A stretch of 64,000 nucleotides of DNA from JALOLV01 sp046295175 (GTDB lineage Bacteria > Bacteroidota > Bacteroidia > Cytophagales > Spirosomataceae), in assembly GCA_046295175.1 (NCBI GenBank), contig JBKBNY010000003.1, forward strand, positions 124,001 to 188,000. The letters are read 5' to 3'. The notes beneath the pieces were generated by a model, which worked only from the letters and a program-made list of their open reading frames with translations, made no database searches and was not told the origin of the DNA. The translations under genes and the position numbers were made by a program. Below, piece by piece: positions 52,376 through 61,463 of this stretch. Numbering within the stretch: the first letter of the stretch is position 1; every line of letters begins with the position of its first letter.

Positions 52376-52445
52376 CTTTTTATACTCGTTGGTAATTGGA
52401 TAATGAAAGAAAGAACTGTAAAATCGCCACATTTTTTATTTTTGC

Positions 52446-52800
52446 TGGCTGCCAAAGCCTTATGGTTTAACTGGTACGCTAACCTCGAATCGACCCTTTC
52501 TGAAGGGGCTGCTTAAACCTCTCTAAGTGAAGCTCTAAGAGAGAGTAACTTCTGAAAAGTCTGCCTCGCTGGCATGACGAACCCAAAAACGAAAACCGCC
52601 AAAAACAAAAAAGAACGCTAAATAGAATGCAGACGGTAGCTTGATAGACAAGGGCGAAGTGCGGAAACGTAGGCGAATCACGAAGGATTTCGGGGTGAGT
52701 CCAAGTTGCACAAACGAGTTGATTTTACCCTTGGGTATCAAGAAGCTACAGGCTGCAATTTTGCTGTTCTTATTTGTTTGGCGGGATGCCGGATTTGGCA
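52446..52800 (+). ncRNA. Candidate structured RNA, copy B
   Basis: No plausible gene is present. TGCGGAAACGTAGGCGAA (52,660-52,677) and GTGAGTCCAAGTTGCACAAA (52,695-52,714) match copy A with one base change each. The enclosing helices are kept although sequences differ: GTAGCTTGATA (52,636-52,646) with TATCAAG-A-AGCTAC (52,736-52,749), and AAGGG (52,650-52,654) with CCCTT (52,728-52,732). Small hairpins GGCT/AGCC and CTCTCT/AGAGAG lie 5'. TTGGCGGGATGCCGG follows, like TTGGCGGGTATGCCG in copy A. Ends are uncertain. Confidence 0.55.
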
Positions 52801-52942
52801 AGACAGTGAGGTGGTTTTGAAGTTACTTTTATTGGAGTGTCTCTTTGAGAGGTTTTGGGCGATTCGAGGTTTGGGTGGCATTGCGGGTGCGTACCTGTTT
52901 AAACCGTTGGGCTTTGGTAGGAAGTATTGGAGACATGCATGT

Positions 52943-53246
52943 ATGCCATGATAAATCGCGGGTTTGGGGATAGAGAAAGGATATGGGATTTATGATGGCG
53001 ACCTTTTTGGTAGGAGCGGGCTACGGAATTTTATCTTGACAAAGTAAGATTTGGTAGCCTGCGGAGAGGTTTGTGCGTGGGGACATTAAAACCAATTATG
53101 CCATGATAAAATTCTTTACTTGATGGTTGAGTGTAGCCGGAAAAGAATTTTATGATGGCGACCTTATTGGCAGGAGCAACCTACGGAATCTTATAAATGG
53201 AATAATAAGATTTGGTAGGTTGCGGTATGGTTGGTGCGTGGGGAGT
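52943..53246 (+). ncRNA. Tandem pair of structured RNA motifs (~155 nt each)
   Basis: Two units start with ATGCCATGATAAA at 52,943 and 53,098. Stem 1: ATAAATC/GATTTAT in unit 1, ATAAAATTCTTT/AAAGAATTTTAT in unit 2. Stem 2: GCGGGCTAC/GTAGCCTGC in unit 1, GCAACCTAC/GTAGGTTGC in unit 2. Inner stem: AATTTTAT/GTAAGATT and AATCTTAT/ATAAGATT. Pairing is retained while bases change, and the imperfect pairs are G-U only if the plus strand is transcribed. The segment between stems (GATGGCGACCTT..TTGG) is conserved. No protein frame fits. Confidence 0.75.
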
Positions 53247-55676
53247 TTAGTTTATGATTGCTTTCCTGACTTTTATGTAATCTACATACATTGATGTTTG
53301 GTCAAAAATATTTATTGGGCTATTGAAAATATAATTACTATTAGACCCAATGTTTAGATTGAAAATGATTGAATGAGACTGAAAGGCCTGTAGTTGGAGG
53401 TTACTGATGCTTGAATTTTTGAAACAGGCTACGATTTTATCATCGAGTAGTATTGTAACGGTATGCGTACCATTCTCGTTTCTCCAGTACATTTCATATG
53501 TGTGCCAACCATCTATAATATTTGGAATTAGAGTTTCTTGGTTAGCCAAACTTGAGTTTGCTTGTGGACTGTAATGAATGTTAGTTTTGTATTCGGCAAA
53601 AGGTATATTGTTCAGGCTTTTTGAGTATATTTCGATGATGTCAATTTCGCCCATAGTGGGCCAAGCTGTTTCGTTTACTGTCCAGAATGCTGGCCATGCA
53701 CCATAAGTTTGTGAGAAGTTTTTAATGGTGGAGCCTTGTTTTGCAATTAGTTTAATTGAAGATTTTAGGTGATAGAGCTCATTATTTGATGGAGTGAAAT
53801 TAAATGTACTTTTTACGTGTCCAGAATGAAATACATTATCTGATATTTTGACTGCGGTGATTTGCAGACAAGATTTGCCTTCAAAAGTCGATAATTGGGG
53901 GATATTAGGCTGATAGTAGCATTTGCTTGAGTTATAATCTTGGCGATTTGCTGTTTGCCAATTTCTACTGAAGGTATTACTTTGATTAAAATCATCGAAG
54001 AATACATCTGTCCATTTTGTGGGAATAATCAACAAATTTGAGCCTGTATTTGCATGGAAATTTGGGTGTAGTTCTGTGAAATTACCAGCACTATAGGTGT
54101 TGTTATTAGAGGTCGGTAAACTACTACTTGAACCTATGGATGAAATGGTAAAGAACTTCTTATTTATAGGTGGATTACCATAGAGACGATATTTGTATCC
54201 GCAACATTGGCTTTCGTAAGCTCCTATATCAATTTTACTGCCCAGTACTCGTGGATTTTCATCATAATCTTGTTTTCCTGCCCAAGATGGATTTACTCCT
54301 TGATTTATGAGTGGCGAAGTTTCATTTAAGTGAAGTTCGGGGTGTGGTAAAGTTGGATTATATAGATTAGGGTTTTGTGTAATACTATTTGCATCATGGC
54401 CTGTTAGTGTTTTATATTGTGAATAAGTATAAATGCTTTGACCTGAAACAAACTTCAATCCAGAACTGGCAGCATCGGGGGTGTAATAGTTATTATTGTT
54501 GATAGTCATTCCAATTGTTGAAGTAGGGTATTCCCATTTCATAAATACTGCATGAGTGGCTTGATACCTCACATAACAAAGATTATTCAGAATTGAGGAA
54601 TTTTGAACATTTTGAAGACATATTTCTCCAAAATTTGCGAAATATGTACCAAAATTATGCCCGTTGTTATAAAAGCATGAGTTATTGATAAGCGATGAAT
54701 TTCGGACAGTTCCATTTGTGCCTCCCATGCCAATGCCCCAAAGGTCGTTGTTATAAACGATGTTGTTTCGTACAGTATCGAACTCGGCGAATGCACCTGT
54801 ATTTTCGCAACCTATTTGAATACCTACGTTGCATTCATAGACTCGATTACGTTCTACATTGACCCGTTTTGCTCCATCCACATAAATCCCTGCGGCTGAT
54901 TTGTTAGCAACACCACCTGCAAATTTGCATCGATATACAGTATTGTTGGTTATTGTGCCATTTTGGGTGAGGCCAGTGCAGAAATTGTTATACTGGCCCG
55001 CAACGACTATACCGATGTTGCCATTGTCATGAACATTGTTGTTGGAGATTTGAAAATCAGTAACGTTTCCGCTGATTGAGATTGCTTCGCTACAACCAGT
55101 GATACAATTGAATACTTCGTTGTTATCAAGAATGATGTTGTTGGCTCCAGCACCACAAATTTTTAAAGGTAGAGCATTGACATATCTACATCGAGCAGTG
55201 TCTTGAACGATTTCTAAAGTGCTAATCTCGCTGATTTTACAATTTCGGATTTGGATATGGTGTGAACTTCCTGAAATTAGGATACCATAAGTGCTATTGC
55301 CTTTACTATTGGTAAAATGTAGGCCATCAATGATGATATAGCTTTTGTTTTCTATTTTTAGAAGGGTTTGATTTATACCTCCTCCATCAATTATTGGGTT
55401 TTCGTTAGGATAATTTTTGAATTGTGTGTAGTTATTTAGTGAGCCTATAGCTCCCATTTCTGCATTTTGGGTTGGATAAATACCCCCTCTAAAATATACG
55501 ATACTTCCTGCTGTGGCTGACGCACAAGCTTTGTTTAATGTCCGCCATGGGGTATTGATGGTGGTGCCATTATTAGCATCATTACCGTTGGGTGAAACAT
55601 AGTAAAATGTTTGGGCTGAGGCTAAATTCTTTAAAATTGCAAGTAGTGAGATAAATAATAAGCGTTTCAATGGCAA
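53247..55676 (-). CDS. Secreted parallel beta-helix protein with C-terminal GH16 domain
   Basis: An 809-aa protein; the likely start is TTG (no ATG fits) followed by a signal peptide ending NLASAQ. Residues ~25-490 are repeats typical of right-handed beta-helix proteins (SSHHIQIRNCKISEIS, VRNSSLINNSCFYNN), the fold of many pectate lyases and alginate-type enzymes. The C-terminal ~240 residues are a GH16-type jelly roll: AWPAFWTVNETAWPTMGE followed by IDIIEIY, giving the catalytic E-x-D-x-x-E motif. It probably acts on extracellular polysaccharide. A 10-residue linker near residue 510 joins the two domains. Confidence 0.75.
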   Translation of the reverse strand: MPLKRLLFISLLAILKNLASAQTFYYVSPNGNDANNGTTINTPWRTLNKACASATAGSIVYFRGGIYPTQNAEMGAIGSLNNYTQFKNYPNENPIIDGGGINQTLLKIENKSYIIIDGLHFTNSKGNSTYGILISGSSHHIQIRNCKISEISTLEIVQDTARCRYVNALPLKICGAGANNIILDNNEVFNCITGCSEAISISGNVTDFQISNNNVHDNGNIGIVVAGQYNNFCTGLTQNGTITNNTVYRCKFAGGVANKSAAGIYVDGAKRVNVERNRVYECNVGIQIGCENTGAFAEFDTVRNNIVYNNDLWGIGMGGTNGTVRNSSLINNSCFYNNGHNFGTYFANFGEICLQNVQNSSILNNLCYVRYQATHAVFMKWEYPTSTIGMTINNNNYYTPDAASSGLKFVSGQSIYTYSQYKTLTGHDANSITQNPNLYNPTLPHPELHLNETSPLINQGVNPSWAGKQDYDENPRVLGSKIDIGAYESQCCGYKYRLYGNPPINKKFFTISSIGSSSSLPTSNNNTYSAGNFTELHPNFHANTGSNLLIIPTKWTDVFFDDFNQSNTFSRNWQTANRQDYNSSKCYYQPNIPQLSTFEGKSCLQITAVKISDNVFHSGHVKSTFNFTPSNNELYHLKSSIKLIAKQGSTIKNFSQTYGAWPAFWTVNETAWPTMGEIDIIEIYSKSLNNIPFAEYKTNIHYSPQANSSLANQETLIPNIIDGWHTYEMYWRNENGTHTVTILLDDKIVACFKNSSISNLQLQAFQSHSIIFNLNIGSNSNYIFNSPINIFDQTSMYVDYIKVRKAIIN

Positions 55677-55838
55677 AAGTGGTTTGGTTAGAATCTGTAT
55701 AAATTTATAATCAAGCTACTTAAGTGACAAATGATTTTAAGAACTTTTATTATTAGGTATATTTTCGAGTTTAATAGATGAAAAATTAATTTCGTACTAG
55801 TCAAAATTTAATCTCAAGCCGATGTGAATACCAATTAG

Positions 55839-55922
55839 TCAGATTAAGTCTTGGCGATTATGTTTGCAACACTCGACCGATTTGGCCTTATTTTTTTCGA
55901 GGTATGGGGCGTTGTAGCACAT
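55839..55922 (-). pseudogene. Second remnant of SRAP gene N-terminus
   Basis: A 27-codon frame reading MCYNAPYLEKNKAK then unrelated residues to a stop. The first 14 residues match the remnant at 23,944-24,060 except for one substitution and one further change; the shared DNA is 27 bp or so. Sequence after this point is different, so each relic was broken separately or one is a copy. Confidence 0.5.
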
Positions 55923-55934
55923 TAGTGTATTTGA

Positions 55935-56147
55935 TTAGTTGGGTATGTTTTTAGATTCCATTTGCTGAATGATTTTGTTGACTTCGGCTTCGGTGCTTCG
56001 GAGCTTGGTTTGACAAAAGGTGATTAGCTCGGAGGCACGCTTTACTTTTTCTGCCAGTACATCAACTGAAACAGACTCTGTTTCGATTTCTTGAGCTATT
56101 TGCTTTAATTCGATGTATGCTTTTTCGTAGGTTAATTCGTTAGTCAT
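55935..56147 (-). CDS. xseB: Exodeoxyribonuclease VII small subunit
   Basis: A 70-aa helical protein beginning MTNELTYEKAYIELKQIAQE with SELITFCQTKLRSTEAEVNK, the expected two-helix XseB pattern. It starts where xseA ends (overlapping bases at 56,147), so they are translated together. XseB coats the helical stalk of XseA. Confidence 0.85.
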   Translation of the reverse strand: MTNELTYEKAYIELKQIAQEIETESVSVDVLAEKVKRASELITFCQTKLRSTEAEVNKIIQQMESKNIPN

Positions 56148-57565
56148 TATTTTTTTGTTTTTGAGATAGTACGTGCTGTAATTTTATAGTCTTCCATTTC
56201 GATATTAATCTCCGAACCAAAACTTATTGATTCAGCATTTTTTATGATTTTATTGTCTTTCCTGATGATGGCAAAGCCTTTCTTTAGGATGTTATCGGGG
56301 CTCATTAATCTGATTACTGATTGGTAATGATTGAGATAACCTCGTTGATTAATTAAGTATTTGTTTGAGAATGATTTAAGATTAGCTATCACATTTACTA
56401 AATCATTGTTGCGGTTTGAAGTAATGATTTTAGGTTTTGTGAGGATTTTATTCATTAGGTTTAATAGATTGGCTGTTTGGTTATGTAAGATGGTTTTTGA
56501 TTTATTTACTACGAGTAAGTTTATGGCATTTATGTTTTGCGTTTTTATGCTTAGGGCTGCTCGTGTATTGTTTAGGATTGAATTTTGAATTTGATTAATA
56601 TTCTGATTTTTTATACTCAAGGCTTTTTGAACATTAATCAATATTGCACTTTGTAATTGTATGACTGCATCTTCGAACGATTTATTATGAGCAATGATAT
56701 ATTCGGCAGTTTTGGTTGGTGTTTTGGTACTTGTGTGTGCCATTAGGTCAACGATTGATATATCATTTTGGTGACCTAAACCTGTGATAATTGGGATTGG
56801 GAATTTTGCAACTGCTCGTGAAAGTGCATAGGTATTGAACACTAAGAAATCTGATTTTGAGCCCCCTCCACGCACTATCACTACACAATCGTATTGTTTT
56901 TTTGATTCGTAAATTGCTATTAACTTATTAATCAATTCGTTTTCAGCTTCGACACCTTGGACGGAAGACTGATAGGTATCTAAGGTAAATTTGTATTGAT
57001 ACTGGTTCTGCTGGATTGTATGTAAAAAATCATTGTAGCCTTCGGAATTGGGTGAGCCAATGATTGCGATGTTTTGTATGACTCTATTTAGTGGTAGGCG
57101 TTTGTTTTTGGTATAGTATTGTTCGCCTATCAGTTGTATAAACGATGGGTTTTCGGTCACTAATTTTTGTAGCGTTTCTCTTCTTTGCTTTTCGAGATTA
57201 CCCAAGGTAAATGAGTGGTCGATGTCTTCGAGAATTAAAGAGAATCCGTACGCTGAGGTAAATTCTACCTTTACTTTGACAAGAACCTGTATTCCGTTGG
57301 TAAATAGCTGGCCTGTAGTTTTTTGGAATAGGTTTATATTTTGTGAACCTGAACGCCATGCAATTCCTTTTACTTTGGCAATTGGCTCTTTTGATGGGTC
57401 TTCTTTTTCGATAAACTCAAAGTAATGTCGGTCTTGGTTTGAATAGAATTTATGGTTTGATATTTCGGCTACTATCCAATGGGTTTTCGCTCCAAAAGAT
57501 TGTTTGATTACATCCTGGACTTGTTGGGTTAGGTCTGAAAGTTTTATGTGTGGTTTCTCTGTCAA
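56147..57565 (-). CDS. xseA: Exodeoxyribonuclease VII large subunit
   Basis: A 472-aa protein: OB-fold at residues ~1-110 (IKLSDLTQQVQDVIKQSFG), nuclease core with IGSPNSEGYNDFLHTI, VIVRGGGSKSDF and ITGLGHQNDISIVDLMAHTS, the 'GHQND...D..A' signature of XseA, then a long helical stalk and a C-terminal 'GFAIIRKDNKII' segment. It degrades single-stranded DNA to oligonucleotides. Usual length. It is followed by xseB and preceded at 4 bp by a secreted protein gene, which is unusual company. Confidence 0.93.
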   Translation of the reverse strand: MTEKPHIKLSDLTQQVQDVIKQSFGAKTHWIVAEISNHKFYSNQDRHYFEFIEKEDPSKEPIAKVKGIAWRSGSQNINLFQKTTGQLFTNGIQVLVKVKVEFTSAYGFSLILEDIDHSFTLGNLEKQRRETLQKLVTENPSFIQLIGEQYYTKNKRLPLNRVIQNIAIIGSPNSEGYNDFLHTIQQNQYQYKFTLDTYQSSVQGVEAENELINKLIAIYESKKQYDCVVIVRGGGSKSDFLVFNTYALSRAVAKFPIPIITGLGHQNDISIVDLMAHTSTKTPTKTAEYIIAHNKSFEDAVIQLQSAILINVQKALSIKNQNINQIQNSILNNTRAALSIKTQNINAINLLVVNKSKTILHNQTANLLNLMNKILTKPKIITSNRNNDLVNVIANLKSFSNKYLINQRGYLNHYQSVIRLMSPDNILKKGFAIIRKDNKIIKNAESISFGSEINIEMEDYKITARTISKTKK

Positions 57566-57569
57566 GTTA

Positions 57570-58424
57570 TTATTTGATTTTTAATTGTGTAATGACCTCT
57601 AATTCTGCTCCATCTTTTTCATAAGCAATTACTACTGCTGGTATGGATGGATTTTGGAATACGATTTTTTGTAGGAATTCTGCTTGTGCTTCGGTAAAGT
57701 TATTGTATGTTTTTTCGGATACTATGCGATGGAAGTTATCTTTGGTGAGTACGGGGTCTATTTTGTATTTGCCTAATAGTAATTGTCGGTAATGGGCTAC
57801 TTCGGTTTCTAAACCTTTTTTTGAGATAACTCCAAATTGTAATTTGAAATGTACTCGGCTGTTTTTGGTATGCAGCATGTAAGGGTCTTTGACTAATGGA
57901 TTTTTATAATCCGTGATACGTTTTAATTGGAGTATTGCGGAATGAATATCATTCATTTTTGGGGTGATATAGGCGTATAAACCATTTTTCTTTTTGATTA
58001 CTTCAATGTTTTCGACATCTATTTGTGATTTTAGCTTTTGTAATTCTTGAGTAGAAAGTTTTCGTTTGGTTGTGCATAGTTTGATGTAGTAGTCATCGTG
58101 GACTTTATCTCTCACTAAAAATATTTTATAGTTGGCTTGTGCCAATTGATTGCCATAAACTGTATCGGTTTTGTAACCATTTTTAGTAATGACTGTGAAT
58201 GAGTTTTTATAAAGATAGATTGATTTGTTAAATGGCGTTTTATTGCTATTCCATTTTAGTTTGACGTTACCCTCAGGAACTAGTGGAGGTGTGCCATTAT
58301 CGACAAAAATATAGGTATTTAACTCCGCTCCGTTGACTGGTTCACCTGATTGGGCATCATGAATTGAGATTGTTTGAGCCATTGTCAGGATTGGTAAGCA
58401 AAAAAGAAGTAGTGTTTTTATCAT
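57570..58424 (-). CDS. Secreted hypothetical protein
   Basis: A 284-aa protein with a signal peptide (MIKTLLLFCLPILTMAQ). After it, ISIHDAQSGEPVNGAELNTY looks like a carboxypeptidase-regulatory-like beta-sandwich start. The second half contains RKLSTQELQKLKSQIDVENI and a repeated-like LQKIVFQNPSIPAVVIAYEK, resembling SPOR-type repeats (peptidoglycan binding) seen in Bacteroidota. No enzyme motif. It overlaps the upstream gene by 4 bp (58,421-58,424) and precedes xseA. Confidence 0.6.
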   Translation of the reverse strand: MIKTLLLFCLPILTMAQTISIHDAQSGEPVNGAELNTYIFVDNGTPPLVPEGNVKLKWNSNKTPFNKSIYLYKNSFTVITKNGYKTDTVYGNQLAQANYKIFLVRDKVHDDYYIKLCTTKRKLSTQELQKLKSQIDVENIEVIKKKNGLYAYITPKMNDIHSAILQLKRITDYKNPLVKDPYMLHTKNSRVHFKLQFGVISKKGLETEVAHYRQLLLGKYKIDPVLTKDNFHRIVSEKTYNNFTEAQAEFLQKIVFQNPSIPAVVIAYEKDGAELEVITQLKIK

Positions 58425-58921
58425 GGATAGTAAATAGTTTGAAGGGTGTCGGTTTTTGAATCAATTAAAAGCTGTTTTCTACCTATTTTATCGGAAGGGT
58501 TTCTGAAAAAATGAAGCGTAAGCTGACATGCATCGATTGGGACTTTGAATAGATAATAACCTGTGAAATTTGTTGTATCATTTTCTTGGGTTAATTTATT
58601 GCCCGCTCCATCAATAAACTCTAACTTACAAATGGCGGAATTTAGGATATTTTGATTTGCATCTTGTATGAGGCCTCGATATGTTTTGATGGCATATCCG
58701 TATTTGTTTAATTCTTCGATTGCTGCCTTTTCGGTTTTTGATTTATTTATACCGATTACGTATTGGATTAGATTATAAATTATGAAAAGGATTGAAAGCC
58801 AAATGCCTAAGGCTTTCCAAGGTTTGCCTTCGGTGATGTTGAGGGGTAAGTAGAATATTTTTTTTATGATATTCTCTTTTGGTTGCTCAGGAAGTGGGGT
58901 ATTAGGTAATGGTTGCTCCAT
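58421..58921 (-). CDS. Membrane-anchored hypothetical protein
   Basis: A 166-aa protein: a proline-rich cytoplasmic N-terminus (MEQPLPNTPLPEQPKENI), one membrane helix at about residues 42-60 (LGIWLSILFIIYNLIQYVIG), then a beta-sandwich-like region (YRGLIQDANQNILNSAICKL...) resembling a carboxypeptidase-regulatory-like domain. It overlaps the secreted gene by 4 bp, so they are expected to act together at the envelope. Confidence 0.6.
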   Translation of the reverse strand: MEQPLPNTPLPEQPKENIIKKIFYLPLNITEGKPWKALGIWLSILFIIYNLIQYVIGINKSKTEKAAIEELNKYGYAIKTYRGLIQDANQNILNSAICKLEFIDGAGNKLTQENDTTNFTGYYLFKVPIDACQLTLHFFRNPSDKIGRKQLLIDSKTDTLQTIYYP

Positions 58922-59251
58922 TGTTTGGTGTGTTATTAGGAAATAGGTTATACAATTTTAGTGAATTTGGTGGAAAAATATAAACTTTATAACAATCTTA
59001 TTTCAAGTATATAGCATATTATGTGATAGTTTGTGTTATTTTAGAGAACACTTTAGGGATTACCGATTTCGATACAAATGGTTTATTTCAGCATGAAAGC
59101 AACTGTATAACTATAAAAAGAACTTAATATAGTTTATACATACAAAGGTATTTTTCACTCTTTATCGTTATCTGTTGATGACGAGTCTTCTGGCACTTTG
59201 CATGGTGTGTATCGATAATCAGAAATTATTAATTCATTTGAAATGATAATA
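58922..59251. other. Intergenic stretch, no gene seen
   Basis: About 330 bp of AT-rich sequence upstream of the 58,421-58,921 gene and downstream of the ThuA-like gene. I saw no good hairpin, and no frame worth calling. Confidence 0.55.
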
Positions 59252-60217
59252 TTATTTAAAAACTCTGCTACTTGATTTCTCTGCTGTAGGAAAATCCGAT
59301 GGAATAGGAAAACTGACTTTCCCAGTTGCTGCCCATTCCGAACCTCTTAGAAGGCAGGTTATAAAGCCGACGCACTCAATTGAATAATCTACATGGCCCA
59401 TAGGTGTGTGAAATATGCGGCCTTTGCCATAATTTAGTACCATCAAAATCGGCTCATGTCTTCCAGTGCCTTTTAAATCTTTAGAAGAATAAGCTGTAGC
59501 CAAAACTTCCATATTTTCTGCTGGTCCTCTTAATCGGTCATATAATTCATCTTTTGTGTGTAGCCATTTAATTGGCATTCCTTTCATAATAGGGTGGTTT
59601 GGATTACGTGTTTCCACAACATATTCGTGTTGAGGACCATGTGAACCAGCTTTTCCTGGAGTAGTATCTTTGATAAGTTTGCCTTCATCATTATAATATA
59701 CATAGGGACCATCTTTTTCTGTTCGGTCGCCCCAGCCCCCTAAACCAATCATTTTATTGTAGTCTAACCATTGAGGGAATGAATTATCGGCTGCGTGTAT
59801 AACAACCAGTCCACCTCCTGATTTCATGAATTTTTCAAAGTTTTTCTGAGTTTCATCAGGCCAAGGAGCGGCATTCCACCCAAAATTACAAATGACCAAA
59901 TCATATTTTGAGAACTCTGGACTGAAATCTGGGCCTGTTTGTGATTTCTTCATGGCTTGGGTTTCTCCAATAGCATCAATTGGAAAATTTTTTATAAATT
60001 CTTCTCCTTCCCAAGTAAATTTTGTACGCTTTACATCAACTGAAAATCGGCCAGTTTCTTCTAAATACTTTTTAATCATAAAAGTTATTTTTGGCCATTG
60101 CACGTGGTTATTTTGACCATCTACGATGAGTGTTCTAATAGTTTTCTTTTTTTGAGCTGATGCATCCAACGCAAGACCAAGTGCCAAAAAAATTGAGAAA
60201 AGATACAATTTGTTCAT
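59252..60217 (-). CDS. Secreted ThuA-domain protein
   Basis: A 321-aa protein with a signal peptide (MNKLYLFSIFLALGLALDASAQ) and a ThuA-like, glutamine-amidotransferase-like fold: TLIVDGQNNHVQWPK at the first strand, SKYDLVICNFGWNAAPWPDE, GGGLVVIHAADNSFPQW, and the C-terminal GKGRIFHTPMGHVDYSIE. ThuA proteins in Bacteroidota are secreted and linked to sugar use, including trehalose-like substrates; the actual reaction is not established. It stands alone, with long noncoding DNA on both sides. Confidence 0.85.
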   Translation of the reverse strand: MNKLYLFSIFLALGLALDASAQKKKTIRTLIVDGQNNHVQWPKITFMIKKYLEETGRFSVDVKRTKFTWEGEEFIKNFPIDAIGETQAMKKSQTGPDFSPEFSKYDLVICNFGWNAAPWPDETQKNFEKFMKSGGGLVVIHAADNSFPQWLDYNKMIGLGGWGDRTEKDGPYVYYNDEGKLIKDTTPGKAGSHGPQHEYVVETRNPNHPIMKGMPIKWLHTKDELYDRLRGPAENMEVLATAYSSKDLKGTGRHEPILMVLNYGKGRIFHTPMGHVDYSIECVGFITCLLRGSEWAATGKVSFPIPSDFPTAEKSSSRVFK

Positions 60218-60880
60218 ACGATAATTTAAGTTTGAATTTGTCAGTTTGAAATTAGTTATTGGCCTACAATATTGGAAAAAGATTGCTTTGAGATATGTAT
60301 TTGAATTTTGATAGTTGCAATTTAAGATAATTATAAGCTATGTTCAAATACCTTTTAAATGGATAGTTTAAGAGCATCTAAAAACGCTAAATTTGATACG
60401 TTTAATTTTATCAACGGGTTATCACCACATTGCTAATGATTTCGCCCTTTCAGGGCTGAAATTTCACAAAATATAATTGATTAAAATTAATAAAATGAGT
60501 TTAAATCTCATAAAACAACGTTTTTAAGTGCGTTTAACCTTTTAAATAGATTGTATGATTTGTAGATTAAGTAGGTGGATTGGATTTATTGTTAAACTAA
60601 TATTCTGGCTTAAATAAACTATGATTTATTGTTGTTTCTTTAGGTTGTATTTTTCAAACTACGATTTATCAGTGTATTTCATAAATCGGAACTCAACAAA
60701 CTGGTAACAAAGTGGGCCTCCAAAAATTATAATTGGAGGTAGTATGTAATAAATCATGGCTTTGGAGGTAGATTTTTATATATTTGTAAAGATAATTATA
60801 GAGTAGTAAATTAAAAATACATAAACTTAAATAAAAGAATAATTTTCTAACATATTGATTAGCGTTTAGCTGAAGTTCCT
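60218..60880. other. Long noncoding AT-rich stretch
   Basis: About 660 bp with no convincing frame. One small hairpin, GCCCT-ttc-AGGGC at ~60,446-60,458, within a CGCCCTTTCAGGGCTGAA motif of a kind found in many intergenic regions of such genomes. Otherwise nothing visible. Confidence 0.55.
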
Positions 60881-60993
60881 GTATCTGAAATCTGGTAAAT
60901 TTTAATGTACAACGGGAAGTGAAGTGTAAACGCCCATGCCATGCGTGGGCGTTACTTTGCTTTGTTGTACGGGCTTACCAGAGCCTCAGATAC
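60881..60993. repeat. Nested palindrome, possible structured RNA or element end
   Basis: Four inverted pairs nest in the right order: GTATCTGA (60,881-60,888) with TCAGATAC (60,986-60,993); TCTGGTAA (60,891-60,898) with TTACCAGA (60,975-60,982); GTACAAC (60,907-60,913) with GTTGTAC (60,964-60,970); AACGCCCA (60,929-60,936) with TGGGCGTT (60,945-60,952). AAGTGAAGT with ACTTTGCTT pairs in between. Together they form one extended hairpin of 113 bp. Confidence 0.75.
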
Positions 60994-61032
60994 GAAGTAT
61001 GGGTGGCGACTCACGCTTATTTTTTCTGAGGT

Positions 61033-61272
61033 ATGGTCAATCAAAAAATAAATATATCATTGGAGATTTCTCCTGAGAATGCCTTGCTGTTGAGTATGGT
61101 TATTCGCGATGGAGTTGATGGTACTCACAATTGTGAAAAATTGCTCACAGATGGAGCAAAAAGTGATTTGATTGAGATTGGGCAGCAGATTATAGGACAG
61201 ATAATGTTTAAAACTGAATTCGGAACTCTCAGATTGAAGAATGATTTATTGGGTGGAATCGAGCAGAATTAA
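61033..61272 (+). CDS. Small hypothetical protein
   Basis: A 79-aa protein starting MVNQKINISLEISPENALLL, with beta and helix pattern; C-terminal GTLRLKNDLLGGIEQN. No family recognised. It starts 40 bp after the nested palindrome, so that structure could lie in its 5' leader. A strong terminator immediately follows the stop. Confidence 0.5.
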   Translation: MVNQKINISLEISPENALLLSMVIRDGVDGTHNCEKLLTDGAKSDLIEIGQQIIGQIMFKTEFGTLRLKNDLLGGIEQN

Positions 61273-61327
61273 TTTGGGAAATTTGGGAAGTTCTATATAT
61301 GTAATTTCCCAAATTTCCCAAAGTTTT
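61273..61327. terminator. Strong bidirectional terminator with repeated arms
   Basis: Left arm TTTGGGAAATTTGGGAA (61,273-61,289) and right arm TTCCCAAATTTCCCAAA (61,306-61,322) are perfect 17-bp complements, followed by GTTTTTAC. Each arm contains the TTTGGGAA unit twice. It serves the plus-strand gene ending at 61,272 and, probably, the minus-strand gene ending at 61,464. Confidence 0.85.
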
Positions 61328-61463
61328 TACATCCCACCACCCTCTTCAGATTTTTAGCACAAGGCAAACTCACAAGGGGGAGATTTAGTGGTTTCGGCTG
61401 GTTTCTACTTCGCTCAACCACCATCGCTCGACGACCCTGACCTAAATGGATTTAGGACTATAG

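Noticed and set aside
52535..52951. Open frames of 81-88 aa on both strands in the copy-B region
   Set aside because: No family, opposite frames of similar length, and overlap with paired, conserved RNA segments.
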